Assembly: GCA_023548195.1 (NCBI GenBank)
Contig: JAJHZJ010000335.1
Coordinates: 3,031,020-3,095,019 of the forward strand
Direction: 5' to 3'
DNA length: 64,000 nucleotides
From: Bettongia penicillata ogilbyi
Lineage: Eukaryota > Chordata > Mammalia > Diprotodontia > Potoroidae
Below, piece by piece: positions 21,020-31,295 of this stretch (position 1 is its first letter; each line of letters starts with the position of its first letter). The notes under the pieces are model-generated. The model did no database searches, was not told the origin of the DNA, and worked only from the letters and a program-made list of their open reading frames with translations. Position numbers and translations under genes: made by a program.

Positions 21020-23897
21020 CAAGATGGTGGAGAAGAAAGACTCACGCATACTAGCTCTGAAACCACAGTCCATATATTTCCTGCAAGAAGAACTCCCCAC
21101 AAATTCTGGATCACTTCAAAGCACGCAGAAACACAGTGGAAAAGATTTCTGTTCCAGAGAGCCCTGGAGAGCCGTCCCCAGGGTCCGTTGCACCACGTAA
21201 AGTGGAGCCCACCCCTGTGCTGCCCTGGCCCAGCGGCTCCAGAGGAGCAGATCCGGGTAGGCTTCAGGGACGGAATCTCCAGCATCTGGGAAGGTCCCTC
21301 CGCCCACAGAGGCTACAGGTCAGTGAGAGAGACATCTGGGCTAGCCAAGAGGGGAGTGGGATGTCTCCGTGGCTCGGGCCCCCTTGGGAGGAAGTGGCAG
21401 AGGCAGTGGCAGAGGCAGAAGCAGCCGAGGACTCCCCAAGCAGGCAGGCAGAAGTTAAGGGTCATTACTGAAAGTCTCTGCATAAACCCCCTGAGGGAAC
21501 TGAGCCTGGGAGACGGCACTGCCCTCACCCGCCCCATTACTGAAGGTCTCCTTATAAAGGCCCTGAGGGAACTGAGCCTGGGAGGCGGCCCTGCCCCCAC
21601 CTGAGCACCAGAACTTAAGCTCACATTGAATAGCAGCCACGCCTGCCGTGGAAAGCCCATTTGAATCACAGACCCCAAGCACTAGCTGGGTGGATCTAGG
21701 TGGGTGTGGACAGGAATCTCAGAAGTCAAGAAAATGGCTGGGAAAATGCCCAGAAAAGGGAAGAAAAATAAGACTATAGAAAGCTACTTTGATAGGGTAC
21801 AGATGTTCCCGCCTTTCAATTCAGATGACGAGGAACTATTCTTATCAACAGGGAAAGACATGGAGGTCAGGGGCCTCTGTATCCCAGACATCCGAGGTGG
21901 ATGTCCGGTGGGCTCAGGCTATGGAAGAGTTCAAAAACGATTTTGAAAATCAAGTTAGACAGGTGGAGGAAAAACTGGGAAGAGAAATGAGGGAGATGCA
22001 AGAAAAGCATGAAAAACAGGTCAATGCCTTGGTAAAGGAGACCCAAAAAAATGCTGAAGAAAATAACACCTTGAAAAATAGCCTAACTCAATTGACAAAA
22101 GAGGTTCAAAAAGCCAATGAGAGGAAGAATACTTTCAAAAGCAGAATTAGCCAAATGGAAAAAGAGGTTCAAAAGCTCACTGAAAATAATAGTTCTCTCA
22201 AAATTAGAATGGAACAGATGGAGTCTAATGACTTTCTGAGAAACCAAGAAATCACCAAACGAAACCAAAAGACTGAAAAAATGGAAAAGAATGTGAAATA
22301 TCTCATTGGAAAAACAACTGACCTGGAAAATAGATCCAGGAGAGACAATTTAAAAATTATGAGGCGCCCTGAAAGTCATGATCAAAAAAAGAGCCTAGAC
22401 ATCATCTTCCATGAAATTATCGAGGAAAACTGCCCTGATATTCTACAACCAGAGGGCAAAATAAGTATTGAAAGAATCCATTGATCACCACCTGAAAGAG
22501 ATCCAAAAAGAGAAACTCCTAGGAACACTGTGGCCAAATTCCAGAATTCCCAGGTCAAGGAGAAAATATTGCAAGCAGCTAGAAAGAAACAATTCCAGTA
22601 TTGTGGAAATAAAATCAGGATAACAAAAGATCTAGCAGCTTCTACATTAAGGGATCAAAGTTCATGGAATAGGATATTCCAGAAGTCAAAGGAACTAGGA
22701 CTCAAACTAAGAATCACCTACCCAGCAAAACTGACTATAATACTTCAGGGGAAAATATGGTCATTCAATGAAACAGAGGACTTTCAAGCATTCTTGATGA
22801 AAAGACCAGAGCTGAAAAGAAAATTTGACTTTTAAACACAAGAATGAGAAGAAGCATGAAAAAGTAAACAGCAAAGAGAAGTCATAAGGGACTTACCAAA
22901 AGTGAACTGTTTACATTCCTACATGGAAAGACAATATTTGTAACTCTTAAAACTTTTCAGTATCTGGGTAGTTCGTGGGACCACACACACACATGTACAT
23001 GCATGCACGCACACACACATACACACATGCACGCACATACAGAGACAGAGAGCACAGAGTGAATAGAATGGGATGGGACCATATCTTAAAAGAAATTAAG
23101 GTAAATGGTGAGAGAGAAATGTAGTGGGAGGATAGAGGGTGAAATGGAAGGGGGTAATTATATGTCATTTAAGAGGCAAGTAGGAGACTTTTTAGTGGAG
23201 GAAAAAACAGGAGAGCTGAGAAAAAAACAGGAAGTTTACCCTCATCACATTCGACTAAAGGAAGGAATAAAATGCACACTCATTTTGTTATGAAAACCTA
23301 TCTTACAATACAGGAAAGTGGGGGAGAAGGAGATAAGCAAGGGGGAGGATGATGGAAGGGAGGGCAATGGGAGGAGGGAGCAATTTGAAATCAACACTCA
23401 GGGAGGGACAGGATCAAAAGACAGAACAGAAACAATGGGGGGCAGGACAGGATGGAGGGAAATACAGTTAGTCTTACACACACTACTATTATCGAAGTCA
23501 TTTGCAAAACTACACAGATAGGGCCTATATTGAATTGCCTGCCTTCCCAATGGGAATGGGTGGGGAGGGAGGGATGGGGGAAATTTGGAACTCAAGTTTT
23601 AGGAACAGCTGTTTAGTATTGTTGTTGCTACTAGGAAATAAGACATACAGTTAATGAGGAATAGAAAGTCATCAGGCCCTACAGGAGAAAAGAGAAGATG
23701 GGGACAAGAGAAGGGAGGGATGATAGAAGAGAGGGCAGATTGGTGATAGGGAAAATTAGATTGCTTGGTGTATTGGGGTGGGGGAGGGGAGAAAAGGGGA
23801 GAAAATTTGGAATGCAAAATTTTGTGAAAATGAATGCGAAAAGTTAAATAAATAAATTTTTATTAAAATAAAATAAAATATGCCTAAAAAAAGAAAA
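21020..23897 (+). mobile_element. Near full-length HAL1 (ORF1-only half-L1) at the end of the OR pseudogene
   Basis: A 2.9 kb retroelement with an L1-like 5' start (AAGATGGTGGAGAAG; the sister copy begins GGGGCAGAGTCAAGATGGCG), a GC-rich 5' UTR, one ORF1-type frame, then directly a 3' UTR with CA-repeat and purine-rich parts and an A-rich tail. No ORF2 sequence lies between ORF1 and the 3' UTR. A 17-base target duplication (21003-21019 and 23898-23914; both begin AAGAAATAG) defines the insertion exactly. The duplication includes the last two bases of the OR stop codon. Closely similar to the copy at 35483-38410. Confidence 0.85.
21746..22835 (+). pseudogene. HAL1 ORF1 (L1-type RNA-binding coiled-coil protein), disrupted
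   Basis: L1 ORF1 proteins bind element RNA as coiled-coil trimers. The frame starts MPRKGKKNKTIES (start chosen by match to the sister copy at 36284). It shows a long heptad-rich coiled coil (VEEKLGREMREMQEKHEKQ and onward, about residues 70-180), then the RRM start DNLKIM and a conserved C-terminal half ending in FQAFLMKRPELKRKFDF. Lesions: a frameshift near 21880-21930 in the N-terminal part, a C-to-T stop at 22482-22484 (the sister copy has CGA), and an early TAA at the end. No ORF2 follows. Confidence 0.85.
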
Positions 23898-23914
23898 AAG
23901 AAATAGATTTCATT

Positions 23915-24469
23915 GTGAGGGAATGACTTTTCTGAAATTTTTATGCAAAATGAGAAGCAAAGGGTTCAACTTTATGATTTAGGGTAAATATATCAGCTCT
24001 TATGTCTATACATTATTAAATTTTGAGACCACTTTCCTCACAATTAGACCATGAAGTTAATAGCAAAATGGTTTTTTCTCTCATTTTACAAATAAGGAAA
24101 TAGAGGATCAGAGATTATAGCTGAACCTTAATTTCCCAAATTGTAAACCAAAGTTCTTTTACCATTTTTACAAATCATTCTGTTCATCTATAAAAGCGCA
24201 ATATTGTTGATCTAATATTTTTGTTGTTTATGCAAAATTGCTTCCTGTGCTGCTTTTTGCATGAAACTGCTTCATCTGAAAGGGAGTTGTCTTTGAAGTG
24301 GACATTATTCCTCCCTGAGCACCTAGGTTGAGAAATATCCGTTAGGCTGCTGGGAATGGTTGGATAACCTGCCTAGGAACAGGCTTTTTTTGGGCCCCTG
24401 TTAAAACGTTATTCCCCCGTTGGGTTGTGAAATATCTGATGAATTGTTAACAGTCATTTTCTGTTTATT
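23915..24469. other. Intergenic after HAL1, no gene recognised
   Basis: AT-rich at first. From about 24280 it is more GC-rich, with LTR-like phrases continuing into the tandem array at 24470. No coding signal. Confidence 0.4.
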
Positions 24470-24700
24470 CCCTTTGCATGGCAACAAACTGTGCTCCCCT
24501 AATGTTAGACCCCTTTGCCAGGCAACTACTTTCTGCTGAGCACCCTCCCCCTTCCTGACAACTACTTTTTTTGAATGACAACCATTCTCTGATGGGGTCC
24601 CTCTCCTGGCACCTCTTCTGTTGGGGTCCTTTGCCTAACAGTACCCTGACAACCCCTTGTGTTTGGGGGCCCTTGCCTAACAACAATCCCCCTCCCAACT
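24470..24700. repeat. Degenerate tandem array, units of about 35-50 bases
   Basis: Repeated phrases CCTTTGCCTAACAGTACCC, CCCTTGCCTAACAACAATCC, CCCTTTGCCAGGCAACTAC and TCCTGACAACTAC, separated by TTGGGGTCC / TTGGGGGCC / TGGGGTCCC, give about five or six imperfect units. Such arrays are common in LTR U3 regions, and an LTR-like segment lies just to the right. The family is not identified. Confidence 0.6.
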
Positions 24701-24900
24701 CTGTCAGAATTATGCTTGTTATGGAAACTGCAAGTCTGTACCAAGTAGCGCCAAAATGCTTAAAATGCACACACCCACCTCAGTTCGGGGCTGTCTCCTC
24801 TGGATTTTCCCATGAGGCAGCTGCCAGCTTGGCCAATAAGTGATGCTCTTGAAATTCCTAATTGATTCTTGCTTGTGAATTTCAGGGTCCATCCATTGCA

Positions 24901-25309
24901 TGTTAAAGGGACGGTAGCAGACGGCCTGCATCCCCACACAGCTCGGTGACGTGGTGAAGAACGTGGTGAAGAAGAAAGACATGGGAGGCGGGAGAAGATA
25001 GACCAACTCCATTTATTGATCTAAGGGTCAGGGTATATATAGGCAGAAACTGCAAGTCTACATGACATTCTGCTCAGCTCCTGTCCTTTTGATTTGATTA
25101 GTCTTATTGTCTTAAAGAATGTTAGCCTAGAGGGCATCTATTTTACATATCCCTTGCTTTCTGTAATTCTCTTGTTTGTCTCATGGAGACCACAACATCC
25201 AGGGGGCATGGAGAGCCATTCTGGATGATAATGAGCACAGTCTCAAAGAACAGTTTCCCTGAAGGTCTATTCTGATCTTGTCAACCACACTCTATCATGG
25301 CCCTCAACA
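24901..25309 (-). mobile_element. LTR-like segment, minus orientation
   Basis: The segment reads TGTTAAAGGG at the left and GCCCTCAACA at the right, a good inverted match with TG...CA ends. On the minus strand there is a TATATATA box (25034-25041) and an AATAAA (25012-25017), as in a retroviral LTR. The immediate flanks (ATTGCA and AGGGAA) do not match, so a target duplication is not shown. Either an end is misplaced or the segment was rearranged. Confidence 0.5.
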
Positions 25310-25680
25310 AGGGAAGTAATCCTCAATCTAGACTTATATGGCATGCATTTGTGCCAGCAAGGCATAAATTCCAATAAACAAGATGACACTGGATTACTCC
25401 CAGAAGTAGTGTGGTATGGGGAGAGAATGCTCACTCTACAGTAAGAATACCTTTGTTCCAAGCCTGCCTCAGAAACCTGGGCAAACTATTAATTTTTCTT
25501 GACATCACTTTCCTCATCCTAAGAAATGATGGAGTTAAAATAGGCCAATACATCAATTATTCAACAAAGTTTATTAACTACTTGCTATACTGGGAAGTTT
25601 TCTCCACACGGGAGACACAAAGAAAATGAAATTTAAAAAATCTGTCTATTATCAAACATTTTGCAATGGAGGAAGCAACT
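25310..25680. other. Intergenic with MIR-like and old repeat traces
   Basis: 25390-25560 resembles a plus-strand MIR (CAGAAACCTGGGCAAACTAT, TTTCCTCATCCTAAGAAATG). 25555-25640 carries the old phrase CAAAGTTTATTAACTACTTG and GAGACACAAAGAAAATG. No gene. Confidence 0.45.
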
Positions 25681-25845
25681 ATCTACCATCTATCTATCAT
25701 CTCTCTATCCATCTATCTATCTATCATCTATCTATCTAATCTATCTATGTTCATAAACAGAGACACATATATGCATTTGTATTTTCATAGGTATACATGT
25801 ATATATATATATAGATAGATAGATAAATAGATATATACTATGTAA
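25680..25845. repeat. (TATC)n and (TA)/(TAGA)n microsatellites
   Basis: CATCTATCTATC-type units at 25682-25750, then TATATATATATAGATAGATA near 25800-25830. Confidence 0.9.
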
Positions 25846-26169
25846 ATATATGCATGTGCACACATATATGATATAAACAGAGTGAAGAGAAGGTAACTTT
25901 AAATTAGAAAGGAATGTATCAGCAGTCTGGCGGACCAGGAAAGTACCTATCAAAAAAGCAATGTTTGATTTATCTCTTGATGGAAGTCAACAAAACTAAG
26001 ATATGAATATAAAGAGGTAGAGAATTCCAACTATATGAAACAGATAGTGTAAAGTCACAGAGTTGGGGAATTGGGCTTCATGGGTGAGGAAAAGAAGAAG
26101 CAGGAGACAGTAATTTTAACTTAAGATGAAATAGATAAAATACAGATCTAAAATGTATCTAACTCCCTT

Positions 26170-26250
26170 CCCATTCTATCATATACATATGCTTATACAT
26201 GCATATATTTGCATATGTGTATATATATGCATATGTATACATGTGTGTAT
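26170..26250. repeat. (ATATGT/GCATAT)n microsatellite
   Basis: Alternating purine-pyrimidine units such as ATATACATATGC, GCATATGTGTATATAT and ATGTATACATGTGTG. Confidence 0.8.
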
Positions 26251-26769
26251 TCCAATGACCTCCTTGACATTTTAAATGTCTGTTTCTTTTGAGTACTCAG
26301 AATATTTTTTTTTACTTCATTGTCCTTTATAAGAGAATGCCAGAGTGTGTCAAGATAGACTTAAATTTTAAGGTATAGTTCATGAGACTAATTAAAAGTT
26401 TTCAAAAAAGAAATCTTCTGTGGTTTTGAACAGATTTTAAATAAATGTCATTAATTATTACTAGCAGGAACTTGGGGCACTGTGGGAAGGAGGGGAAAGG
26501 AAAGGTTTGGATAGGTTCCTAAAGAATTTCCTTCTCAGGTAAGTAGGGGTATAAGGGACAACTGAATTTAGTGTAAAGCCTTATATAAATTCATTGGTGG
26601 CCTAAGATAGCAATATTTCATGAGTAGGCTGGTATCTTGAAATGAAAATCTATGATTATAGGCATAGGTTGACATTTTTGCCTGCATTACCAGTTTTATA
26701 GCCAGAAAGTTTTATATTTGTAGTGAATTTATTTTGGCAATAGATGTGAAATTCAACTAGATCAAGATG

Positions 26770-26885
26770 TTTATAGAATACTTTTTATTCCAGGAAGCTT
26801 TGTAAGTACTAGAGATACAAAGAAAAACTCCACAAAACGGTGCCTGTCCTCAAGGAAATTGCATTTGAATGAGGGAGACAACTAT
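26770..26885 (+). repeat. Ancient interspersed repeat, same phrase order as 14325-14475
   Basis: GTAAGTACTAGAGATACAAA, then CGGTGCCTGTCCTCAAGGAA and ATTGCATTTGAATGAGGGAG and ACAAC. It corresponds to the common mammalian pattern 'gatacaaag ... ctcaaggag ... gggagacaa'. The family is not resolved. Confidence 0.5.
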
Positions 26886-27000
26886 ATCTATCTATTGATT
26901 GATCTATCTCATCAGTCTGTATACCATATATACATCTGTATGCATACATACTTGCATGTGTATATGTGTGTGATATGTGTTAGTCTTCTTCATCCTCCTC

Positions 27001-27407
27001 TGTTGGGGGTCGGTCCTGACTGCCTGGGCGGAGAGGGGCTTCCCCACGAGTGGCCACCAGCCAACCAGGGGAGGACACGACCCGGGATTAGGGATCGTGC
27101 CTCCCTAGGATTGGTCTGGAGGGGCTTGCTCCAATGGGATGTAGGCCTCTCCCTCGGGGTGGATCAGGATGGATACCTAAAAATAGAAACCTATTTAAAC
27201 AGTAGATGGCTACCCGGAACTAGAAACCTACTTAAACCAACGCCCTTAGCTGTTCGGGGGATTCCTCTGCACTTAATAAAATATATGCCTCCTGAAGAAG
27301 TGTCCGACTGAGTCCCTCGGCCGTATCCCCCGGGGAGGGAAATCCGGAGACGTCCGAAGCAGAAGCCCACTGAGAGAGTGTCACCTGAAGGACCCGGACC
27401 CGGGTCA
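27001..27407 (+). mobile_element. Solo LTR of an endogenous retrovirus, well preserved
   Basis: A GC- and CpG-rich 407-base segment beginning TGTTGGGGGTCGG and ending CCGGGTCA. It is flanked by a perfect 6-base target duplication CTCCTC (26995-27000 and 27408-27413). It has a TATTTAAA promoter-like box near 27190 and AATAAA at 27275-27280, so it is in plus orientation. The base composition contrasts sharply with its AT-rich surroundings, and remaining CpGs suggest a comparatively recent insertion. No internal retroviral sequence is present. The open frames across it on both strands are incidental. Confidence 0.85.
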
Positions 27408-27539
27408 CTCCTCCTCTTTCCCTTCGATCCCACTTCTTCCCCTTCCAACTTCCCTACTTAGTCCAATGCCTCTCACATTGTAGCTCTTTAAGCAATGTTT
27501 ATTGAATTGAATTCTAAAACTACTCTAATCTACTTTTAT

Positions 27540-28361
27540 CCTCAACACTCAATTAAAGATGTCCTCTGGAAATCATTCAATTTGGTTATTACTTAATTAC
27601 AAAATCCAATCACCTTTTCTGCATCCTCATCCTCCTTGAACTCTCAAAAGCATATGAGAGGATTTCTGGTCTTATCCTTCTTTATTCTCTCTCCTCTTTA
27701 TGTTTTGATGACAGTGATCTCTCTTCCTTCTCCTCCTACCTGTGTGACTACTTCTCAGTCAACTTTGCTAGTCTTCAGCTATATCAGTCCCTTTAATCTT
27801 GGGTGTCCCCCAGTTCTGGGAAGTTAGGTGGTACAGAGGACTACCCTGGCCGGGAGTCAGGAAGACTTGTCTTTATGCTTTCAGATCCAGCCTCAGACAA
27901 TTACTAGCTGTGTGACCCCAGGCAAGTCACTTAACTTCGTTGGCCTCAATTTGCTGGTCTATAAAGTGAGACGGAGAAGAAAATGTCAATCTACTCCAGT
28001 ATCTTTTCCCAGAAAACCTCAAATGGGGACAAAAAAAATTGGAAACTGCTCAAAAATAACAATAACTGCCAATTCCTCCAAAGGAACACACCAATGCCCT
28101 CCCCACCTTCTTTTGTTTCTTTTCACTCAGTGCTGTCTTATTTGGTAATCTCATCAACTCCCACCAATTTAATTTCTTCTGAACAGCACTTTTTATCCCT
28201 TTCCTCAAACTTTACCTGATTCAAAACTCCCTGTGCAGTGTACTGTCAACCTCCTAGTCACCAAGGCTCCTCCAGGCATTATTCTTAACTCCCACTTTCA
28301 TTGACCCCACATATCAAATCTAATGCCAAATCTTGTTCTTCCTAGTTACACATCTCTTATG
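27540..28361 (+). mobile_element. L2 LINE, ORF2 region, interrupted by a MAR1
   Basis: Landmarks of the L2 reverse-transcriptase region in nucleotide order: CCTCCTTGAACTCTCAAAAG, CTCCTCCTACCTGTGTGACT, CTTCTCAGTCAACTTTGC and TCTTGGGTGTCCCCCAG. After the MAR1: TCATCAACTCCC, then CCTCCTAGTCACCAAGGCTC and CATATCAAATCTAATGCC. Decayed, with no intact frame. Confidence 0.7.
27816..28075 (+). mobile_element. MAR1-type SINE inside the L2
   Basis: CTGGGAAGTTAGGTGGTACA (head), GCTGTGTGACCCCAGGCAAG, TCACTTAACTTCG, ATAAAGTGAGACGGAGAAGA and ATGTCAATCTACTCCAG, then CCTCAAATGGGGACAAAAAA. Near full length. Confidence 0.9.
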
Positions 28362-28665
28362 GGGAGCTAGGTGGTACAGTGGATAGAGCACCAGTGCAGG
28401 AGTCAGGAGGACCTGTTTTCACATCTCACCTCAGACATCTGACACTAGCTGTATGATCTTGGGCAAGTCACTTAACCCCAATTGCCTCATCCTGGGTCAT
28501 CTCCAGTCATCCTGATGAATATCTGGTCACTGGATCCAAATGGCTTTGGAGGAGAAGTGATGCTGCTGACCTGTACAGCCCTCCCTCATTCAAAAAAAGT
28601 AAGGTGCAAATCAGTCATCATTTCTCTGATGGCACGGTCTTCTTCGGCAACGAAGGAGGAACATA
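28362..28665 (+). mobile_element. tRNA-headed SINE with RTE-type 3' tail
   Basis: The head is GGAGCTAGGTGGTACAGTGG, ATAGAGCACCAG and GGGCAAGTCACTTAACCCC. The body is CATCTCCAGTCATCCTGATG, CACTGGATCCAAATGGC and CTGTACAGCCCTCCCTC. The tail is TGATGGCACGGTCTTCTTCG and GCAACGAAGG, matching the 3' end of RTE copies here. The flanks ACACATCTCT and ACATATATCTCT may be the target duplication. Confidence 0.8.
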
Positions 28666-28860
28666 TATCTCTGATAGTTTCTCTTATCTTTACTCATCAC
28701 AACTCACCTAGGCACATTGTATAAAATTATTTTAAAATTTTTATTTTATTTTGATTAATGAAAACCTACATTTTCTCCCTAGTATCACAAAACTTAAAGC
28801 ACCACATAAATGATAAATATTACTAGAATTATTATTACCCTTATAGACATCTGTATTACT

Positions 28861-28907
28861 GTCATCATTTTCATCATCATCATCACCACCATCATCATCA
28901 TCATCCT
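28861..28907. repeat. (ATC)n microsatellite
   Basis: About 45 bases of ATC units with two ACC interruptions. Confidence 0.95.
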
Positions 28908-29689
28908 TTGGAATCATGGCTGGGTGTGCGATGATCAAAAATCACAAGTCTTTCAGTGTCGTTTGCTTCACGGTGTTTTTGTTATACTTCTCTTAGCTTT
29001 GCTCACTTTAATCCATATGAATCCATAAAAATCTCCCCATGTTCCTGTGAAACCAACCCTTTTGTCGTTTATTATGATATCCATTATATTCTTATACCAT
29101 TTAAGCATCTATTTTCTATTTTTTTGATAAAATTTTATTCTTTGAAATATATTTCTATCATGGATTAAAATTTAAGAAAATTCATAGATAAAGAATACAG
29201 AGAGAGGACATGCATATCAAAATGGATAGCATCAGGTAGAGACATGGAGGTTGGATTCAGGCAACGACAAAAACCAGTTTGCTCATGACCTAGAAGCAGG
29301 GTTTCTTTCTCTCACTTATGATTTCAAAGGGTAAAGATCTAATACAGAAGCCCCCCTTCATTTCCAGTTCTTTGCTATTTCAACAAGACATTGTGTATAT
29401 ACACATATGTGTATATATGCACACACACATATGTATATATCTTTTACATATGGATGCTTTTCTTCTTTTTTTGATGTCTTTAGCATACAGGCCTAGTAGT
29501 AGTGTAGCTCAGTTGCAAAGCAATTAAATCTCTTCGTCTCCCTAAACCAATTCCAATCCATCTTCCATTCAAGGGATGTTTCATAAGTGAAGTTCTGATC
29601 ATTTTATTTTCTCCCCTAAAAGCCACAGTGTTGACCTCCCCCCCCCGCCCCCTTGGATCTAAGATATAAATAAATTTCTTTTCTGTTTA
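28908..29689. other. Intergenic, no gene; (TATG)n microsatellite at 29390-29440
   Basis: AT-rich unique sequence. 29390-29440 is an alternating TATATGTG/CACACA run. A C-rich homopolymer run lies at 29639-29652. Nothing coding recognised. Confidence 0.5.
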
Positions 29690-29935
29690 ATTAATTTATT
29701 TACTTTTAGTTTTCATCACTCACTTCCATAAGACTTTGTGTTTTCTCCCTCTCCCTTCCCTCCCCCTTTCCCCTCCCCAAAACTGTGTGCAATCTGACAT
29801 AGGCTCCACATATACATTCATATTAAAGATATCTTCACATTACTCATGATGCAAAGAAGAATTAGAACCAATGAAAGGAACCACAAGAAAGAACAAACAA
29901 AGGAGAGCAAATAGTATGCTTCAGGTCTTTCCTCT
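29690..29935 (-). mobile_element. L1 3' end, antisense, next to the OR gene
   Basis: TTTAGTTTTCATCACTCACT, CCCTCCCCCTTTCCCCTCC, GTGCAATCTGACATAGGCTC, ATGATGCAAAGAAGAATTAG and GAGAGCAAATAGTATGCTTC are antisense marsupial L1 3' UTR. It ends about 50 bases from the OR stop codon, so it lies in or beside the OR 3' UTR, in the same transcriptional orientation as the OR. Confidence 0.8.
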
Positions 29936-29957
29936 TTGTACAATTCATGTCTCCAAT

Positions 29958-29986
29958 TTTATTTCATAATGGACTGCTTATTTATT
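29958..29986 (-). promoter_or_regulatory. Candidate polyadenylation signals of the OR gene
   Basis: Two AATAAA hexamers read on the minus strand, at 29981-29986 (overlapping the stop codon) and at 29958-29963 (about 20 bases after it). The second is better placed. The signals are common in AT-rich DNA, so use is uncertain. Confidence 0.35.
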
Positions 29987-30911
29987 CGTTGCCAGATGCT
30001 GCCCTTGTGTTCCAAAGCTTCCTCATGGCATTTTTGACTTCCTTGTTCCTCAGAGTATAAATTAAAGGGTTTAGCATAGGGGTGATGAGAGTATAGAATA
30101 CAGCTACAGTTTTGTCAATGGGGAAGAAAGTCAGAGGGCGCATATACATGAAAATGCAAGGTACAAAAAATAGAACGACCACAGTGATGTGAGAGCCACA
30201 GGTAGACAGAGCTTTACGTCGCCCCTCTGCACTATGGGACTTCAGAGACAGCAAGATGACTGTGTAAGAAACAAGCAACATTAGGAAGTTCAGCATGCAG
30301 ATGACCCCACTGTTGGCAGCAACCAGTAGAGCCAGGACATGGGTGTCTGTGCAGGCCAGTTTGAGCAATGGGTACAAGTCACACATGAAGTGATCCACAA
30401 CATTAGGACCACAGAAAGGTAACTGGAAAGTAAAAAGAAGCTGGATCAGAGCATGAAGAAAGCCACCTGTCCAGGCCACAATAACAAGGAGGGTGCACAA
30501 ACGGCGGTTCATGATGGCCATATAGTGCAGAGGCTTGCAGATGGCCACATACCTGTCATAGGCCATAACTGTAAGCAGAATGATTTCTGAACCCCCAAAG
30601 AAGTGTTCTGTAAAGAGCTGGGTCATACAGCCTTCATATGAAATAGTTTTGCTTGCAGACATAGAATGGATAATTATTTGAGGGGCTGTAACAGAGGAAT
30701 AACAGGCATCTATAAAGGATAAGAAAGCAAGAAAAAAGTACATAGGGGAGCCCAGAGTTCGGCTTGAAATAATGGTCATCACAATAAGCATGTTACCCAC
30801 CAGGGTTATAAGATAGATGATGAAAAAGATGACAAAAACAATTTTTTCCCAGTCAGGGTCTTGAGTGAGCCCAAAGAGAATAAATTTTGTAACATTCCTT
30901 TTATTCTCCAT
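29982..30911 (-). CDS. Olfactory receptor, class II, OR4-like, intact
   Basis: A 309-residue seven-transmembrane odorant receptor, expected in olfactory sensory neuron cilia, signalling through the olfactory G protein. Signs of function: an N-glycosylation site NVT at residues 6-8, GN at 39-40 in helix 1, [13 protein letters not shown] at 56-68, Cys95 with the three second-loop cysteines 167, 177 and 187, the complete third-helix motif [10 protein letters not shown] at 116-125, SYTVIL at 215-220, [10 protein letters not shown] at 233-242, and [12 protein letters not shown] at 278-289. Length is normal for ORs. I start at ATG 30909-30911 ([10 protein letters not shown]), the usual OR N-terminus. 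The frame extends 19 codons upstream to 30968, but a splice acceptor lies between the two ATGs. It is close to the pseudogene at 19500-21004, which lies in the opposite orientation. Family 4 is judged from sequence style, not from a search. Confidence 0.95.
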   Translation of the reverse strand: MENKRNVTKFILFGLTQDPDWEKIVFVIFFIIYLITLVGNMLIVMTIISSRTLGSPMYFFLAFLSFIDACYSSVTAPQIIIHSMSASKTISYEGCMTQLFTEHFFGGSEIILLTVMAYDRYVAICKPLHYMAIMNRRLCTLLVIVAWTGGFLHALIQLLFTFQLPFCGPNVVDHFMCDLYPLLKLACTDTHVLALLVAANSGVICMLNFLMLLVSYTVILLSLKSHSAEGRRKALSTCGSHITVVVLFFVPCIFMYMRPLTFFPIDKTVAVFYTLITPMLNPLIYTLRNKEVKNAMRKLWNTRAASGNE

Positions 30912-30933
30912 GTATTTATTCAGTGTCAAGATG

Positions 30934-30966
30934 AAGTAATGTATGAAATCTGCAAATATAAATGTC
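30934..30966 (-). promoter_or_regulatory. Candidate splice acceptor 38 bases upstream of the OR start codon
   Basis: On the minus strand the sequence ATTTATATTTGCAG ends at 30950, a T-rich tract plus AG typical of an acceptor. Exon sequence from 30949 gives a short 5' leader before ATG 30911. OR genes usually splice a non-coding first exon just ahead of a one-exon CDS, so this supports the shorter start. The upstream exon is not identified. Confidence 0.45.
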
Positions 30967-31119
30967 ATTGTTATTATTTACTCTTTGAATTTCTTTCACA
31001 AAAGAAATGCCTGGGAGTCAAAATGATTTTGACAAATTCCATAAAGAATGACAGAATGATGTGATTTTCAAATTTTTTTCAAAATTTCTTCTTGTTTAAT
31101 GGAGAGGGGGAGGATTCAA

Positions 31120-31295
31120 TTTACTGTCTACTGGATTTGGAGTCAAATGGCAAGTGAAAGAGGAATCCTGCCTCTATCACTTACCATCTGGGCCAGGTTC
31201 TGGAAGTCATGTCTCCATTTTGGCCTCTGTTTGTTCATTGAAAATGAGAGAGCTACATTAGATAATCCCTGAAGATCCTTCAGGGATTCACACTT
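31120..31295 (+). mobile_element. MIR-like SINE, upstream of the OR
   Basis: GGATTTGGAGTCAAATGGC, CTGCCTCTATCACTTACCAT and CTACATTAGATAATCCCTGA, then AGATCCTTCAGGGATTCACA follow the MIR order. Confidence 0.65.

Noticed and set aside
21136..21682. Overlapping GC-rich frames on both strands (up to 138 codons)
   Set aside because: They lie in the HAL1 5' UTR and recur, equally incidental, at 35385-36144 in the sister copy. No protein family features are visible.
24465..25012. Frames of about 60-100 codons on both strands
   Set aside because: They fall in the tandem array and LTR-like segment, overlap each other, and have no recognisable domain.
26859..27448. Plus- and minus-strand frames of 150 and 85 codons
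   Set aside because: They cross the solo LTR and an adjacent microsatellite. They start outside and end inside the LTR and show no domain.
28362..28470. tRNA-like sequences in SINE heads (also at 13498, 14770, 17645, 27816, 61945)
   Set aside because: They are diverged tRNA-derived SINE promoters followed by SINE bodies, not tRNA genes.
30912..30968. Upstream ATG giving a 328-residue olfactory receptor
   Set aside because: The extra 19 residues do not look like an OR N-terminus, and a splice acceptor lies between the two ATGs. The 309-residue form fits the family.
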